In this document: positions 8,750-16,255 of the stretch, one piece after another
Numbering within the stretch: the stretch's first letter is position 1
How the letters are laid out: every line of letters begins with the position of its first letter
From: an uncultured Bacilli bacterium
Lineage (GTDB): Bacteria; Bacillota_I; Bacilli_A; RF39; UBA660
DNA length: 35,219 bases
Direction: 5' to 3'
NCBI GenBank assembly: GCA_944350415.1
Contig: CALVOY010000005.1
Coordinates: forward strand, 1-35,219
The notes under the pieces: generated by a model
Seen by the model: only the letters and a program-made list of their open reading frames with translations
What the model was told of the DNA's origin: nothing
The model's database searches: none
Program-made: the position numbers and the translations under genes

Positions 8750-9307
8750 ATGATTAACACAAATGATTTAAAAGTGGGTATGACCATTCAAATGGATGGA
8801 AATATTTTTACAGTATTAGAAACTGGACATGTAAAACCCGGAAAAGGTGCTGCTTTTGTGACAGCGAAGTTAAAGAATTTAAGAACCGGATCTATCATTG
8901 AAGAAAGATTTAATGCTGGAACGAAAGTAGAAGCTGCCCGTATTGAAAAGAAAGATATGCAATATCTATATGAGATGGGTGGTACTTACTATTTTATGAA
9001 TATGGAAACTTATGATCAAATTGAATTAAGTAAGGACACTTTAGGGGATGATGCAAAATACTTAAAAGAGAACCTAATGGTTAATATTACTTTTTATGAA
9101 GGAGAAGTTTTAGGATTATCTCTTCCAGATAAAATTGAATATGTAATTACCCATTCAGAACCAGCTGTAAAAGGAAATACTTCTAGTGGTGCTATGAAAG
9201 ATGCAACTTTAGAAAATGGTATGACTATTAAAGTACCATTATTTATTGAAGAAGGGGAGACTGTTTTAGTTACTACTAAAGATGGTAAATATGCATCTCG
9301 TGCTTAA
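8750..9307 (+). CDS. efp: Elongation factor P
   Basis: A full-length 185-aa EF-P with three beta-barrel domains (KOW-like N-terminal domain, then two OB folds). It binds between the P and E sites and relieves ribosome stalling at polyproline. Lys32 in the loop HVKPGKGAAF is the residue modified in many bacteria (5-aminopentanol in B. subtilis). The C-terminal part holds the signature around YVITHSEPAVKGNTSSGAMK. AAAAAGGAGG precedes the ATG. No clear promoter is seen between the upstream hairpin and the ribosome site. In B. subtilis efp adjoins the spoIIIA operon, and here a spoIIIAH homologue follows. Confidence 0.97.
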   Translation: MINTNDLKVGMTIQMDGNIFTVLETGHVKPGKGAAFVTAKLKNLRTGSIIEERFNAGTKVEAARIEKKDMQYLYEMGGTYYFMNMETYDQIELSKDTLGDDAKYLKENLMVNITFYEGEVLGLSLPDKIEYVITHSEPAVKGNTSSGAMKDATLENGMTIKVPLFIEEGETVLVTTKDGKYASRA

Positions 9308-9370
9308 AGAATGTTTTTTTGGATAAGATCCAAAGAAAACACATCAATATTTCAAGGAAAACAGATACTA

Positions 9371-9408
9371 AGAGAATATTCTATTTAATAAGAATATTCT
9401 TTTTTTTT
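9371..9408 (+). terminator. Intrinsic terminator after efp
   Basis: Two copies of AGAATATTCT-like sequence pair across a short AT loop (about 9371-9383 with 9389-9400), followed by eight T residues. A good terminator. A possible sporulation promoter overlaps its 3' arm. Confidence 0.8.
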
Positions 9409-9440
9409 AATCATATCTTATAATAAAAGGAGAAATGGAT

Positions 9441-9956
9441 ATGATAAATAAGCAAAGTTTATGGTTTTTAACATTATTTAGTTTGATATTAGTACTTAGT
9501 GTATACTATATTACGATGCCTAACGAATTATTGCTTACTAATAATAGCAATTATTTAGATACTGAGGAAACAAGTGGAGAGCCTGATGATACCAAAGTGA
9601 CAATTGAAGAAAGTGAATTGTTAGTCACTATGCGTGTCAATCTAGAAGAGGAAAGAAGCGAAACCATAGCGGATTTAAGAAGTACATTAACGAATGAAGA
9701 AGCAACGAGTGAAGAAAAAAACAGTGCTTATGAGCAAATCAAATATATTACGAATCTAAAAGGACAAGAAGAAGCTTTGGAAGAAAAAATCAAACAAGAA
9801 TATGGCTTGGATTGTTTTATAAAAATTGATAATAATGAAGTAAAAGTAGTAGCGATTAAAGAAAATCATGACAGTACACTTGCTAATAATATTATGAAAA
9901 CGATTCAAGGAGAATTTGAAAATAAAGTTTATGTAACAGTAAAATTTGAAAAATAG
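9441..9956 (+). CDS. spoIIIAH: Stage III sporulation protein AH homologue
   Basis: The 171-aa product opens MINKQSLWFLTLFSLILVL and continues SVYYIT, which matches the N-terminus of B. subtilis SpoIIIAH, a single-pass mother-cell protein. Residues from about 50 on are charged and helical and then end in the compact YscJ/FliF-like ring-building domain typical of the family (N-terminal helices, then KIDNNEVKVVAI and VYVTVKFEK strands). In endospore formers this domain pairs with SpoIIQ across the engulfing membranes to build the feeding channel. The start at 9441 has AAAGGAG eight bases upstream; the ATG at 9435 is too close to it. B. subtilis SpoIIIAH is longer (218 aa). The other spoIIIA genes are missing here, while gerE and gerM follow. 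Confidence 0.85.
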   Translation: MINKQSLWFLTLFSLILVLSVYYITMPNELLLTNNSNYLDTEETSGEPDDTKVTIEESELLVTMRVNLEEERSETIADLRSTLTNEEATSEEKNSAYEQIKYITNLKGQEEALEEKIKQEYGLDCFIKIDNNEVKVVAIKENHDSTLANNIMKTIQGEFENKVYVTVKFEK

Positions 9957-9972
9957 GATGGGCACTTTTACT

Positions 9973-10001
9973 AACTCCTGATTTTCTTTTTACATACAAT
10001 A
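9973..10001 (+). promoter_or_regulatory. Possible SigK-type promoter of gerE
   Basis: CATACAATA at 9993-10001 fits the SigK -10 consensus CATANNNTA exactly, and AACT (9973-9976) 16 bases upstream fits mACm at three of four positions. In B. subtilis gerE is transcribed by SigK. In such AT-rich DNA a chance match is quite possible. Confidence 0.35.
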
Positions 10002-10040
10002 CTATAGGTAATGATATGTATAAAGAGTAGGAGTGAAAAA

Positions 10041-10247
10041 GTGAATACAAAAATTTTGACCAAAAGAGAACATGAAGTTTTCTCTTTACTTATTTTAAAT
10101 AGAACCACAAGAGAAATCGCAGCAGAACTAGCAATTAGTGAAAAAACAGTTAGAAACCATATTTCCAATGTAATTCAAAAATTAGGAGTAAATGGTAGAG
10201 CAGCAGCAGTAGTGGAATTATTGAAATTGAAAGAGATAAAATTATAA
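10041..10247 (+). CDS. gerE: Spore coat transcription factor GerE
   Basis: A 68-aa stand-alone LuxR-type helix-turn-helix protein, nearly the size of B. subtilis GerE (74 aa) and, from memory, very close to it: LTKREHEVFSLL, IAAELAISEKTVRNHISN and QKLGVNGRAAAVVELL all have direct GerE counterparts. GerE is a dimer that acts late in the mother cell to turn on coat genes and tune the SigK regulon. The GTG at 10041 is preferred because TAGGAG lies seven bases upstream; an in-frame ATG at 10011 would add ten residues with no good ribosome site. There is no receiver domain, which separates it from ordinary response regulators. It lies between spoIIIAH and gerM. Confidence 0.88.
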   Translation: MNTKILTKREHEVFSLLILNRTTREIAAELAISEKTVRNHISNVIQKLGVNGRAAAVVELLKLKEIKL

Positions 10248-10270
10248 AAGGATAGATTTTTCTATTCTTT
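10247..10270 (+). terminator. Intrinsic terminator after gerE
   Basis: A 10-bp stem with one wobble, AAAGGATAGA/TCTATTCTTT, with a TTTT loop, followed by TATTCTTTC. It starts at the gerE stop codon. Confidence 0.7.
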
Positions 10271-10331
10271 TATTCTTTCTACTTCTAAACAACTAAAATA
10301 TTCCATATATTTAATTAGGTAAGGTGAATTT

Positions 10332-11288
10332 ATGTTAAAGAGAAAAGCACTTAGAAAAATTATTATTACAACATTTTCCTTTTTGACTGTGTTAGTGATT
10401 TGTATCATTCCTGAAAAACTTGGTAGTCATGATAATTATTTGGATACAGAAATTGATTTAGAATATGTTAATAATTTAGGCACAAATGAAATTTATTTAC
10501 TTGGCCCAAATCAATATTTAGTAAAGACAAATATTTTATTAGAAGAAGAAAATATAAATACAAAAATTCGTCAAATTGTTGATTATTTAACAGTTCAAAA
10601 AAGTGATAAGATTCCTACAGGCTTATCGGGAATCATTCCTTCAGATACCAAAGTAAATGCAATAGAAATAAAAGAGGGAATTGTAACAATTGATTTTTCA
10701 AAAGAATTATTAAATGTTTCAGAAGAACTAGAAGAAAGAGTAATAGAAGCAATTACTTATAGTATGATTAATCTAGATGGTATTGAGGGAGTAACGATTA
10801 AAATAGATGGAGAATTGTTAACAGAATTACCTAAAACAAAAAAACAAATACCAGAAGTACTAAATCGAAATTTTGGCATTAATAAGGTCTTTGATATTGA
10901 CAATTTAAATGGCATTCAAAAAGTAACTTTATATTATATCGATAAAATCAATAATCAAAATTATTATGTCCCAGTAACGAAATATCTAAACGATGATCGT
11001 GAGAAAATTAATATTATAATAGATAATTTATCTAGTAATTATATTTATGAATCCAACTTGGTATCGCTGTTAAATCAAGATACAGAATTAATTAATTATG
11101 AGATCCAAGATGAAATTATGACTTTAAATTTTAATTATAGCATTTTTACCAATGATAAAATATTAGAAGAAGTAACTTATACAATTGCAGAATCAGCTTG
11201 TGATACTTATGACATAAAGAGTGTGATTTTCCAGGTAGAAGGGGAAAATGTATCTACTACCAATCAGTGTAGCAATAAAAAGAGCTAA
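10332..11288 (+). CDS. gerM: GerM-like sporulation protein, two GerMN domains
   Basis: The 318-aa protein has one N-terminal membrane segment (about residues 9-27) followed by two GerMN domains, about 50-165 and 180-305. Each carries the domain's marker of a short strand ending in a serine-like turn (IVTIDFSKEL and IMTLNFNYSI). In B. subtilis GerM is a lipoprotein needed to assemble the SpoIIIA-SpoIIQ channel and for normal spores; here no G/A/S-Cys lipobox is seen, so it is probably held by its signal anchor. Its place two genes after spoIIIAH supports a shared role. From memory, gerM and gerE are also neighbours in B. subtilis. GerMN proteins also occur outside sporulation, so the name rests partly on context. 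Confidence 0.82.
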   Translation: MLKRKALRKIIITTFSFLTVLVICIIPEKLGSHDNYLDTEIDLEYVNNLGTNEIYLLGPNQYLVKTNILLEEENINTKIRQIVDYLTVQKSDKIPTGLSGIIPSDTKVNAIEIKEGIVTIDFSKELLNVSEELEERVIEAITYSMINLDGIEGVTIKIDGELLTELPKTKKQIPEVLNRNFGINKVFDIDNLNGIQKVTLYYIDKINNQNYYVPVTKYLNDDREKINIIIDNLSSNYIYESNLVSLLNQDTELINYEIQDEIMTLNFNYSIFTNDKILEEVTYTIAESACDTYDIKSVIFQVEGENVSTTNQCSNKKS

Positions 11289-11351
11289 AGATTTAGTGGT
11301 TGCCATATTATTTTATAACGAACCTAATGGATCGAAATTCCTATAAAGATA

Positions 11352-11378
11352 AAAACGACTTATCAAAAAGTCGTTTTA
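11352..11378 (+). terminator. Intrinsic terminator after gerM
   Basis: A perfect 10-bp stem AAAACGACTT/AAGTCGTTTT with a 6-base loop, ending in TTTTATATAT. Confidence 0.85.
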
Positions 11379-11713
11379 TATATACTCGAAAAATTTAAGT
11401 GATAATCTTAATAGTGCCGTTAAAGAAGTTATCTATAACTTTTTTTAAAATTTTGTATTGGAAAGACTAATTTATATTATGAATCTAGAAAAATAGAATA
11501 ATCATTTATTAAGCAAAAAAACAATAGATGCTTTTAGAGAAATAATTGTTAAAATGGAGTTTTAGCAATAGGAATATTATTAACTAATTCTGATTAAACT
11601 GTCATTATAGAGATATTTTTAATGAGATTATGAACGATTAGTTCTGACTATTTTTATTGCTTTTTTTGCGATTTTATGCTAGTATATTTGAGCATTAAGG
11701 GTGAGATGGGGTT
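11379..11713 (+). other. Gene-poor stretch before the amidoligase operon
   Basis: No complete gene is seen in these 335 bases. A second terminator-like hairpin lies at 11422-11447 (10-bp stem AAAGAAGTTA, TCTA loop, seven T). A short open stretch near 11508-11565 reads as about 20 plausible residues (KKTIDAFREIIVKMEF) but lacks a start and looks like gene debris. The operon promoter is at the right end. Confidence 0.5.
11657..11685 (+). promoter_or_regulatory. SigA-type promoter of the amidoligase operon
   Basis: TTGCTT and TAGTAT are 17 bases apart, with a TG one base before the -10 (extended -10). It lies 28 bases ahead of the ATG at 11714. Confidence 0.6.
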
Positions 11714-12559
11714 ATGAGTAATAAAAATAGTACTAAGCATTTAGTTGAAAAGCAATCATTAAAAAAGAAAAAAATGCTACTTCAAATGAAGAAAGAAATT
11801 GAAATGTTAGAAAATGAATTGAAATATTCAAAATTGGTTAATTTGAAAATTAGTACAGTAAAAAATCTAAAAATATCATTAAGATTTATGCAACGTATAA
11901 CACCTTATGTTTTGAGTGCAGGTATTATAGCCGGTGGGTGTAAATTAATTGGTTTTGGGCTTCCTTTTTATAGTGGTGATACTCTTAAAATAAATTCCAA
12001 TACTATGAAAGAATTTGATAGCTTAGGAAATGTTAGATATGAACAACAATATGATGATTATGCAAATAGTAGCAATATTTTATATTATTATTCCCAATGG
12101 CAACCAGATATCAACGGACTTTACACAAGAAATGTTGAAACATATAAATTGGATGAGTTAACGGAAGAAGAAATCTTAAAACTGTTTAACAAAGAAGATT
12201 TAAAATTGAGCGATATATTTGGCGAACCTATTTCTAAAAAAAGGGAAACAAAAAATAATGTTACTGAAGAAGAATTGCAACAAAATGATTGCTTAAAAGC
12301 TATTATATACAGCGAGGATAAAAATAATTATATTCTTTATAAAGAAACAAAGGAAGAAAATAATGTGATTACTGCTGCTTATTTGGCATTGACAGCAGTA
12401 GTGGAACTAATACCATTCTTTATAAGAAGGAATATATCAACTTTTGATTTTGATGATTGTGTCAGTGAAATAAAAAGAAAATATCCGGCTGTAGATACAG
12501 ACGAATTGATAAAAAAATTAGAAATTAGAAGAAGCAATTACAATAGATTAATGAGGTAA
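11714..12559 (+). CDS. Coiled-coil membrane protein paired with the amidoligase
   Basis: The 281-aa product is not recognised. A strongly basic, coiled-coil-like N-terminus (about residues 10-50) precedes a membrane segment at about 62-85. A soluble region of about 130 residues follows, rich in Tyr, Asn and acidic residues, then a second membrane segment at about 217-237 and a charged C-terminal tail ending in DELIKKLEIRRSNYNRLMR. The coding frame ends two bases before the amidoligase gene starts, so the two are one operon and probably one system: a membrane platform or substrate holder for the enzyme. Its promoter and ribosome site (GGTGAGATGGGG) are clear. Confidence 0.8.
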   Translation: MSNKNSTKHLVEKQSLKKKKMLLQMKKEIEMLENELKYSKLVNLKISTVKNLKISLRFMQRITPYVLSAGIIAGGCKLIGFGLPFYSGDTLKINSNTMKEFDSLGNVRYEQQYDDYANSSNILYYYSQWQPDINGLYTRNVETYKLDELTEEEILKLFNKEDLKLSDIFGEPISKKRETKNNVTEEELQQNDCLKAIIYSEDKNNYILYKETKEENNVITAAYLALTAVVELIPFFIRRNISTFDFDDCVSEIKRKYPAVDTDELIKKLEIRRSNYNRLMR

Positions 12560-12561
12560 TA

Positions 12562-13629
12562 ATGATGTTTAAAAAAAAGATAGTATCGAATAGTAATACT
12601 AAAAAAAGTTGTTTTTTAGATGAATCGCCTGTTTTTAAATTTATTAATCCAAATGGTAATGATAAACTTTCTGAAATGAGTGGATCTGATTTACAAGATT
12701 TAATAATACTAATGGACGAATATTATATTCAATTGAGAAGCCGATTAGGTTTTGAACAATATATTACATTTGGATTAGAATTGGAATTTGAAAATGCTAT
12801 GAAAATCAGAATCATGAATCAATTAGATGAAGCTTTTCCAAATGGCGATTGGAAAATTAAATCTGATCATTCGCTGAATAATGGTGCTGAAATTGCTTCA
12901 CCTATATTAAGAGATAATGAAACAACTTGGAGAAATTTAGATAAAGTGTGTTCAATTGTAGAACCTTTAGCATCAATTGATAAAAATTCAGGAGGTCATA
13001 TTCACATTGGAACACAAGTGTTAGGAAACGATAAAAAATCTTGGCTAAATTTTATTAAAATATGGTCGGTCTATGAAAATATAATATTTAGATTTGTTTA
13101 TGGTGATTTTCTAACTGCAAGACCTTATATGTTAAAATATGCCGAACCTATGGCTAAAGATTTTTGGCAGGACTATGAAAATTTGAAAATTACTAGTGCA
13201 AGTTTAGAGGCAGTTATATACAGAATTTCACATAAAAGAAATCAAGCAGTAAATTTTAAAAATGTTTCATGTAATATTCATAATAAATTTTGCAGTGATA
13301 GCACTATTGAATTTAGATGTCCAAATGGATCTTTAAATTCAGCAATTTGGCAAAATAATGTTAATTTCTTTGTAAAGTTATTAACTTATTCTCGAAACAC
13401 AGCTTTTAATGATGATATAGTACAGCAAAGACATCAATCTAATTTAGATAAATTTGCAGAATTAAAATGGTATGATGAGATATATCTTGAACAAGCATTG
13501 GAATTATGTGATATAGTTTTTACAAATAACTTTGATAAAATATACTTTTTAAGACAATATTTAAAATCGTTTCAAGTTCGTAAAAAAAATGCAGATTACC
13601 CTAAGACACATGCATTTACAAAAATTTAA
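12562..13629 (+). CDS. Amidoligase-family enzyme (Amidoligase_2-like)
   Basis: The 355-aa protein shows the ordered motifs of the amidoligase family, which has a glutamine-synthetase-like fold and joins a carboxylate to an amine with ATP: GLELEFE at 71-77 (metal/ATP Glu residues), Asp102-His-Ser-Leu with Glu110, the hallmark GGHIHIG at 144-150, and later a TIEFRCPNGSLN motif with Glu and Arg. Family members are predicted to make isopeptide or amide bonds on peptides, proteins or wall precursors; the substrate here is unknown. It is the second gene of an operon with a coiled-coil membrane protein, which suggests a target at the membrane or wall. GAGG lies just before the ATG; 12565 is an equal alternative start. 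Confidence 0.85.
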   Translation: MMFKKKIVSNSNTKKSCFLDESPVFKFINPNGNDKLSEMSGSDLQDLIILMDEYYIQLRSRLGFEQYITFGLELEFENAMKIRIMNQLDEAFPNGDWKIKSDHSLNNGAEIASPILRDNETTWRNLDKVCSIVEPLASIDKNSGGHIHIGTQVLGNDKKSWLNFIKIWSVYENIIFRFVYGDFLTARPYMLKYAEPMAKDFWQDYENLKITSASLEAVIYRISHKRNQAVNFKNVSCNIHNKFCSDSTIEFRCPNGSLNSAIWQNNVNFFVKLLTYSRNTAFNDDIVQQRHQSNLDKFAELKWYDEIYLEQALELCDIVFTNNFDKIYFLRQYLKSFQVRKKNADYPKTHAFTKI

Positions 13630-13652
13630 ACTACAAATTAACAAAAAAAAAT

Positions 13653-13702
13653 AAAAGCAGAAATCCGAAAGAAAATTCATAACTAACAGACTTCTGCTTT
13701 TT
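13653..13702 (+). terminator. Terminator-like stem after the amidoligase gene
   Basis: A perfect 10-bp stem AAAAGCAGAA/TTCTGCTTTT (13653-13662 with 13692-13701) closes a 29-base loop and ends in T residues. The long loop is unusual, and the loop sequence itself is part of a separate inverted repeat. Confidence 0.6.
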
Positions 13703-13778
13703 AAATTATCACAACTGAAATAGTAAAAATCAACAAAGTCAACTTAGATTTTTGTGCCAGAGGCTTGTTAGTTATGAA
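13676..13778. repeat. Inverted repeat downstream of the amidoligase operon
   Basis: TTCATAACTAACA (13676-13688) is repeated exactly, inverted, at 13766-13778, and the homology extends loosely inward to about 22 bases per arm. The left arm overlaps the loop and 3' arm of the terminator. Between 13779 and 13916 I see nothing further that is clear. Confidence 0.6.
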
Positions 13779-13916
13779 GAAAAAAATTTACTAATCTCAT
13801 TTCTAATACTAATATCATTTTATTAATAGTCTCTTTGATAAAAAAAACCAACATTGCAAAGTTAAGTATCTCCCTTTTTATTATATGCAAGTCTTCTTGC
13901 TTACAGACTAATAACA

Positions 13917-13948
13917 TCATAAAAAAAGAACTTTTGACAAGTTCTTTT
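13917..13948 (-). terminator. Intrinsic terminator for the ART-like gene
   Basis: A perfect 10-bp stem (13924-13933 with 13939-13948) with a 5-base loop is followed on the minus strand by a run of seven T. It is oriented to end leftward transcription from the 686-aa gene, 125 bases past its stop codon. Confidence 0.75.
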
Positions 13949-13958
13949 AATTTATCAA

Positions 13959-13993
13959 GTTCGAACTATTCGAACAGATTTCCTAATGGTGCG
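13959..13993. repeat. Distal copy of the tRNA-Gly 3'-end repeat (attL-like)
   Basis: These 35 bases match 18811-18845 at 30 positions, in the same orientation: a GTTCGAA/TTCGAAC palindrome, then AGATTTCC, AATGG and GCG. They thus copy the last acceptor bases, CCA end and terminator of the tRNA-Gly. The three-base spacer of the palindrome is CTA here and TAG in the tRNA copy, which are reverse complements. Placement and orientation are those of an island end created at a tRNA 3' end. Confidence 0.6.
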
Positions 13994-14072
13994 TGAGTAA
14001 ACCACATTTGGAAATTCGTATTAAGGCCAATTTCTAAATTTAATATAACATATATTTTTAAAAATTACCATT

Positions 14073-16133
14073 TTATTTTGGTTCTATATCATAGAAAATA
14101 TGCATTAAATCATGGTATGGCTCATATGTTTTTTGAGTAATTTTTATTATTTCTAAAATTTCTGAAACAAACTCTGAATCTATTACTTTTTGTTTTACAA
14201 TTCTATTTAATTTATTTTCTTTGTCAATACTAAAATATACTAATCTATTTAATGCTGCATCAATATCTACATAATAATTGTTATATTTTTTCATTGATAT
14301 TGTTTTAACTAACAACTGATTAACAAGGAAATGTACAAATAACATTTTTTGTTCATCATTTAATTTATGATAATCTGTATTAAATTGATCCAAAGATTCT
14401 TGTATCAAATTCTGATTATATTTTATGATATTATCTATAGATATTTTCTTTCTCATACTATTTATAAATTCTTGTCCATTTTTAGTGAGCGCCTTACCAC
14501 TTTCAGAAACAAAAATATTCATATCTATTTTATAATAATTATTTAAATAAATATAGTTTGTTCCTTTTTTTGGAGAAATAATAATTAATTGATTGTTAAT
14601 CATAATTGGATCTTTTATATTTTCATCTAAAATAATTCCTATACATTTTAAAGGAGATTTGTCGATAACAACGTCTGGATAATATTTTTTATTTTTGTAA
14701 GTAATATATTGTCTAGAGTAAAATTTATCAAAAGAAGTTAGATGATACATTTTATGAATATTTGGTAATGAAAAGTAAGATATTGATTCTGCGTTAATAA
14801 TTGAAAGACGTTTATCACGTATATTATCTCCTAATTCAAATAATGCAATAATATCCTCCATTGTATATTTATCAATATTATTATAAATTCTATCAAATTT
14901 TTGAGAATAATCTCTACCAATATTTTTCTTTTGCCCCATAAAAATAATAGGTACTTCATCTTCTGAAACGGTATTATACCATAATTCATTAAAATTATTA
15001 AAAACTTCTATTTTTTCTTCTTCACTAAAATCATAATTATTGCATAACATTTCTATATTATTTTTACAGGCATTGAAATCTCTTCTCCAAAAGGCTTCTC
15101 TATCAAAAATTCTAGTATTTTCCTGATGATAACCATTACTACAAAAGCGCGATAAATATTCGGGTGACTGAAACGCATACATAACACTGGAGTTTATAGA
15201 ATCTGTTACATAATATTGATGCAATTTAAGTTCACGCATTTTTCCTTCAAAATTCATATAAAGATTGTGCTGTTCAAAAATTTTATTAATTTCTTTAATT
15301 TGCTTTGTCATAATTGGTATTTTATTACTCGAAAGACCATTTTCTAAAATACTTTGCCGATTTATAGAACCAGTGCCATGAAAATAATATCCTTCTTTTA
15401 CAATTTGTTCATAAATGAATTCAAGTGCCTTAACTTTTTCTTCCTTATTATTCTTATCTTTAATATTTAGATGCTTTATAAGTGTTTCCTGTATGTACTC
15501 ATCTAAATTTTTATCTTGCAATAATACTGAAATTAATTCTTCTTCATTTAATTTTTCCTTAAATAACAAAAAAACAAAAATAATTTTTTCTATTAATTTT
15601 TCGACATTTTCAATACAAGAACCAAAGATATTACAAAATTGTTCTTTATCGTTTAATTTTTTTTCAAAAATATTTAATATATCTTGATTTTGAAAAAATT
15701 TATTTAATTGATTTGTTAAATTTTTTTGTTTTTGATTTACTATAAATTTAGTTTTTTCTTTTTTGGATATCTTTTTTATAATTTTATCTATATTTTTTAT
15801 GTTAAGTTCATAGAGGGATTGATATATACCATCTAAAAACTTTAGAAATTCTTTTTTATTATCAAATGTATATGCTCCAACTGATATATAAGCATATTGA
15901 AAAAAAATGTCTTTTTTATAATTATTCCATAATTCTAAATTATTCACTATATAATTATCTATATTTTTTGATGGAACGATTGGTTGAAAATCTTCTAAAA
16001 ATTCAAAACTTTTAGTAATATTCATTCTATCTTGAACCAGTAATTTCTGTAACTCTTCTTTGTCTAATCTATAATAGTTCAAATGTAATAGATTCATTAT
16101 TTTTATATAATTTTGGTAATCAATATTTTTCAT
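14073..16133 (-). CDS. Large protein with an ADP-ribosyltransferase-like core
   Basis: The 686-aa protein is unlike its neighbours: lysine-, asparagine- and isoleucine-rich, with very low GC. Residues 1-245 are helical with coiled-coil character. From about 249 it reads YYFHGTGS, then SILENGL, then YYVTDSINSSVMYAF: the order of the PARP/RNA 2'-phosphotransferase-type ART fold, with His252 in the FHGT strand and Tyr319 as NAD-contact residues. A third catalytic Glu may be E391 or E393 in VSEDEVPIIF. A C-terminal region of about 280 residues is unassigned. ADP-ribosylation or tRNA 2'-phosphate removal are family options; a toxin or phage-defence effector is inference. AAAGGAG lies nine bases before the ATG. 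No membrane segment or secretion signal is seen. It lies in the putative tRNA-linked island beside an IS. Confidence 0.7.
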   Translation of the reverse strand: MKNIDYQNYIKIMNLLHLNYYRLDKEELQKLLVQDRMNITKSFEFLEDFQPIVPSKNIDNYIVNNLELWNNYKKDIFFQYAYISVGAYTFDNKKEFLKFLDGIYQSLYELNIKNIDKIIKKISKKEKTKFIVNQKQKNLTNQLNKFFQNQDILNIFEKKLNDKEQFCNIFGSCIENVEKLIEKIIFVFLLFKEKLNEEELISVLLQDKNLDEYIQETLIKHLNIKDKNNKEEKVKALEFIYEQIVKEGYYFHGTGSINRQSILENGLSSNKIPIMTKQIKEINKIFEQHNLYMNFEGKMRELKLHQYYVTDSINSSVMYAFQSPEYLSRFCSNGYHQENTRIFDREAFWRRDFNACKNNIEMLCNNYDFSEEEKIEVFNNFNELWYNTVSEDEVPIIFMGQKKNIGRDYSQKFDRIYNNIDKYTMEDIIALFELGDNIRDKRLSIINAESISYFSLPNIHKMYHLTSFDKFYSRQYITYKNKKYYPDVVIDKSPLKCIGIILDENIKDPIMINNQLIIISPKKGTNYIYLNNYYKIDMNIFVSESGKALTKNGQEFINSMRKKISIDNIIKYNQNLIQESLDQFNTDYHKLNDEQKMLFVHFLVNQLLVKTISMKKYNNYYVDIDAALNRLVYFSIDKENKLNRIVKQKVIDSEFVSEILEIIKITQKTYEPYHDLMHIFYDIEPK

Positions 16134-16203
16134 AGTTATCCATGCTCCTTTATTTATTATTTTTAAAATTTTTTACTAATTAGTATTTGTACAATAGATT
16201 AAC

Positions 16204-16227
16204 AAAAAAATATGTATCCATACATAT
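16204..16227 (-). promoter_or_regulatory. Terminator-like hairpin in the leader of the ART-like gene
   Basis: On the minus strand a 7-bp stem ATATGTA/TACATAT with a TGGA loop is followed by a run of T. It lies between the candidate promoter and the start codon, so it could attenuate the gene. Confidence 0.5.
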
Positions 16228-16255
16228 ACAAGTAATAACTCTGATCACTATAATT

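Noticed and set aside
13986-14060. A full second tRNA gene on the minus strand at the distal repeat
   Set aside because: Beyond the last acceptor bases and CCA no D, anticodon or T arm can be drawn; only the 3' end is duplicated.
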